Source of the DNA: an uncultured Lactobacillus sp.
GTDB taxonomy: Bacteria; Bacillota; Bacilli; Lactobacillales; Lactobacillaceae
Direction: 5' to 3'
NCBI GenBank assembly: GCA_937874695.1
Contig: CALNAJ010000045.1
Location: 1-64,000 of the forward strand
Length of the DNA: 64,000 bases
Part shown: in pieces, positions 62,318-64,000 of the stretch
How the letters are laid out: each line of letters starts with the position of its first letter
Numbering within the stretch: the stretch's first letter is position 1
Program-made: the position numbers and the translations under genes
Notes under the pieces: generated by a model
What the model saw: only the letters and a program-made list of their open reading frames with translations
What the model was told of the DNA's origin: nothing
The model's database searches: none

Positions 62318-63274
62318 CTAGGCCGTCGGGGTAACCTTAAGTAGTTGTGCTGCTGCGTGTTGATCAATAATCAAGCAATTCGGATAACCACCCCTGAGGG
62401 CCGCCTTGACTGCCGGCACCTTCGCATCGCCAGCCGCCACCAGAATCGAATGTTCCTTCTGACGGAGGTTGTCGAGGTCGATACCGATGGTCCGCTGATT
62501 CAACTGCCGATCGACGACTTCACCATTTTCGTCGATGTAGCGAGAGAAGATATCCCCCACCGCATGGGCCTGTAAGAAGTTCTTTTCACGCTCCTGCAGG
62601 TACTCCAGTTGAAAGACCAGCGCAGAGTTACGGACGGTCCCCACAGAATAAATCGCAATATTGGCTTTTCTTCCCAACTCGAGCAGGTACTGAATGTGTC
62701 GCTCAGCTTCCACCAATTCCTTAGTTTGTTGGTGGTCAAAGATGACCGGCAGCGGTAAGTATTGGGGCACGGCGTGAAAGGCATTGGCAAAGGCGTCAAT
62801 ACTTTCATACGCGTAGGTGTGCTCCGTCGCATAACTCACGCTTCCCTTGAGTTGAATCACCTCGACACCCGTTAAGGTATCGGGCTGTAGATTCGAACCA
62901 ATCGCATAGATGGTCTTCCCCCATCCGATCCCGATGATGTCGTGTTCGGACACGATTTCTTCGAGATAGTGCGCCGCATACTGACCGACCGTGTTAAGTA
63001 GCTCACTGGCTACCGTTAACTGGGTCGGCACCACGTGAACTTCCACGTGATAAGCCTGGGTCAGCGCCCGCTCCAGCGTTTGAACGTCCTGGACTGGGTC
63101 CACAATCTGAATCCGTACCAGGCCCTGCTCTCTGGCAAACTGTAGCAAGCGCGACACTGTTGGACGAGAGATACCGAGCTGGTGGGCAATTTGACTTTGA
63201 CTCTGGTCCGATTGATAGTACATCTTAGCCACGGCTAAGCTCTGTGCTAGTCGTTGTGCCGTTGTCTCTGCCAT
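62318..63274 (-). CDS. SorC/DeoR-type sugar-binding transcriptional regulator
   Basis: Cytoplasmic regulator of 318 residues. HTH at about residues 25-45 (QSQIAHQLGISRPTVSRLLQ), then the SorC-type effector domain (VSEHDIIGIGWGKTIYAIG, AAGDAKVPAVKAALRGGYP). Its place between deoD and pdp makes it the likely repressor of nucleoside catabolism, sensing deoxyribose 5-phosphate or a like sugar phosphate, as in Bacillus DeoR. The ATG at 63274 has AGGAGGG 7 bases upstream; the extension to 63331 is unsupported. Confidence 0.9.
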   Translation of the reverse strand: MAETTAQRLAQSLAVAKMYYQSDQSQSQIAHQLGISRPTVSRLLQFAREQGLVRIQIVDPVQDVQTLERALTQAYHVEVHVVPTQLTVASELLNTVGQYAAHYLEEIVSEHDIIGIGWGKTIYAIGSNLQPDTLTGVEVIQLKGSVSYATEHTYAYESIDAFANAFHAVPQYLPLPVIFDHQQTKELVEAERHIQYLLELGRKANIAIYSVGTVRNSALVFQLEYLQEREKNFLQAHAVGDIFSRYIDENGEVVDRQLNQRTIGIDLDNLRQKEHSILVAAGDAKVPAVKAALRGGYPNCLIIDQHAAAQLLKVTPTA

Positions 63275-63369
63275 GTGTTTGCCCTCCTTATGATTTTTAA
63301 ATGTGTTACCAGACTTAAAATTGGTGGCCACTAGCTGCTCTTAAAGCGCTGCGACCACCAACTTCAGGG

Positions 63370-64000
63370 TTACTCTGCAATGGCAGCTTCCAAAGCAACC
63401 TTGATCATATCGTTGAAGGACGTTTCACGCTCTTCGGGACTCGTAGATTCACCGGTAACCAAGTGATTACTGATGGTCAGAACGGATAAGGCCTTGACGT
63501 GGTACTTCACTGCGATCAGGAACAGTGCTGCTGATTCCATTTCGGTAGCGATCACACCATAGTCGACCAACTTTTGCCGGTCCATTTCATCGTTGTAGAA
63601 GCGGTCCTCGGCCAGAATGTTCCCAACCTTAACCGGAATCTGCATGTCCTTGGCAGCGTGGTACGCGGCGTCCAGTAACCCGAAGTCACTCAACGTTGCG
63701 TAGTAGATGCCCCCGCCAAAGACGTTGTGAATAATGGCGGAATCCGTCGTTGACCCCTGTGCCAGAACCACGTCGCGGACGTGAACGTCTGGACTCATCC
63801 CGCCGGCCGTACCGACCCGGAAGAGTTTCTTGGCACCGTAATCATTGATCAGTTCGTGAGCGTAAATGGAAATGGACGGAATCCCCATCCCAGTTCCTTG
63901 AACGGAAATCCGGTGACCCTTGTAAGTCCCGGTGTACCCAAAGGCATTCCGGACCTTGTTGTAGCAGACTGGATTTTCTAAGAACGTTTCGGCAATGTAC
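63370..64000 (-). CDS. deoD: Purine-nucleoside phosphorylase DeoD (N-terminus outside window)
   Basis: Partial gene; about 210 residues are present and roughly 26 N-terminal residues lie beyond 64000. Seen from the right edge: YIAETFLENPVCYNKVRNA, GYTGTYKGHRISVQGTGMG (phosphate site), RVGTAGGMSPDVHVRDVVLA, EMESAALF (the conserved MES nucleoside site) and LTISNHLVTGES. It is the hexameric DeoD type that splits purine (deoxy)nucleosides. A shorter internal start at 63888 is not real, since the frame and homology continue upstream. First of deoD-regulator-pdp in the window. Confidence 0.94.
   Translation of the reverse strand, partial: YIAETFLENPVCYNKVRNAFGYTGTYKGHRISVQGTGMGIPSISIYAHELINDYGAKKLFRVGTAGGMSPDVHVRDVVLAQGSTTDSAIIHNVFGGGIYYATLSDFGLLDAAYHAAKDMQIPVKVGNILAEDRFYNDEMDRQKLVDYGVIATEMESAALFLIAVKYHVKALSVLTISNHLVTGESTSPEERETSFNDMIKVALEAAIAE

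Noticed and set aside
1..64000. Prophage, transposon or integrated island
   Set aside because: No integrase, transposase, phage structural gene or direct att repeat was seen; all larger genes are core or common accessory functions.

Overview
The window looks like chromosomal DNA of a lactic acid bacterium of the family Lactobacillaceae. It has moderate GC, strong AGGAGG-type ribosome binding sites and several TTG and GTG starts. It carries LafA/LafB-LtaS type lipoteichoic acid genes, a poly(glycerol phosphate) tag cluster, a stand-alone GshA, MucBP-like and WxL surface proteins, CIRCE and CtsR heat-shock operators and cre-like sites. The genus is not provable from sequence reading; a heterofermentative plantarum/brevis-type lactobacillus is my guess. 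No CRISPR array, transposase, integrase or phage gene was seen.

Layout. 1-485: tandem promoters and leader, probably of an rRNA operon running off the left edge. 528-6300: lipoteichoic acid module (lafA, lafB, flippase-like protein, ykuJ, ltaS). 6624-8988: ptsH-ptsI and a small conserved gene. 9404-11843: clpE under apparent HrcA plus CtsR control. 12045-20286: a MucBP-like protein, T-box-controlled asnS, a Ca-type P-ATPase, a secreted matrixin-like protease and dipeptidase PepD. 20590-27903: NADH oxidase, WxL lectin-like protein, YjeM permease and RF3. 28735-32148: teichoic acid genes tagF and tagD with an unidentified protein between them. 32374-41757: AI-2E family exporter, Ntdp phosphatase, serine hydrolase, RecX, flavodoxin, YihY, a NERD protein coupled to MnaA/WecB, and a GtrB-type glycosyltransferase. 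42080-54337: two gluconate permeases, UspA, small membrane proteins, tRNA-Arg(CCU), a DEAD-box helicase, a degenerate GH25 protein, and the gluconate regulator/kinase/permease locus. 54804-64000: APC permease, rbsD with a FucP-like permease, gshA, and the nucleoside salvage genes deoD (cut by the right edge), a SorC-type regulator and pdp.

How the genes fit together. Envelope polymer synthesis appears three times: the LTA glycolipid anchor and polymerase, the poly-GroP wall teichoic acid genes, and ManNAc supply through MnaA. Sugar and nucleoside catabolism (gluconate, ribose, purine and pyrimidine nucleosides) sits with the general PTS proteins HPr and EI, which feed CcpA control; cre-like sites are visible at several of these loci.

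The most unusual content is in the spaces between genes. One family of dispersed elements appears at five loci. Its long form (about 45592-45826 in tandem, and 60838-60979) has a central hairpin whose two arms change together between copies. Its short form (24353-24440, 26226-26316, 41764-41856) ends in a terminator hairpin. A second family of large branched inverted-repeat structures occurs at 49125-49287 and 56287-56509 and shares motifs between the two copies. Neither matches an RNA class that I recognise.
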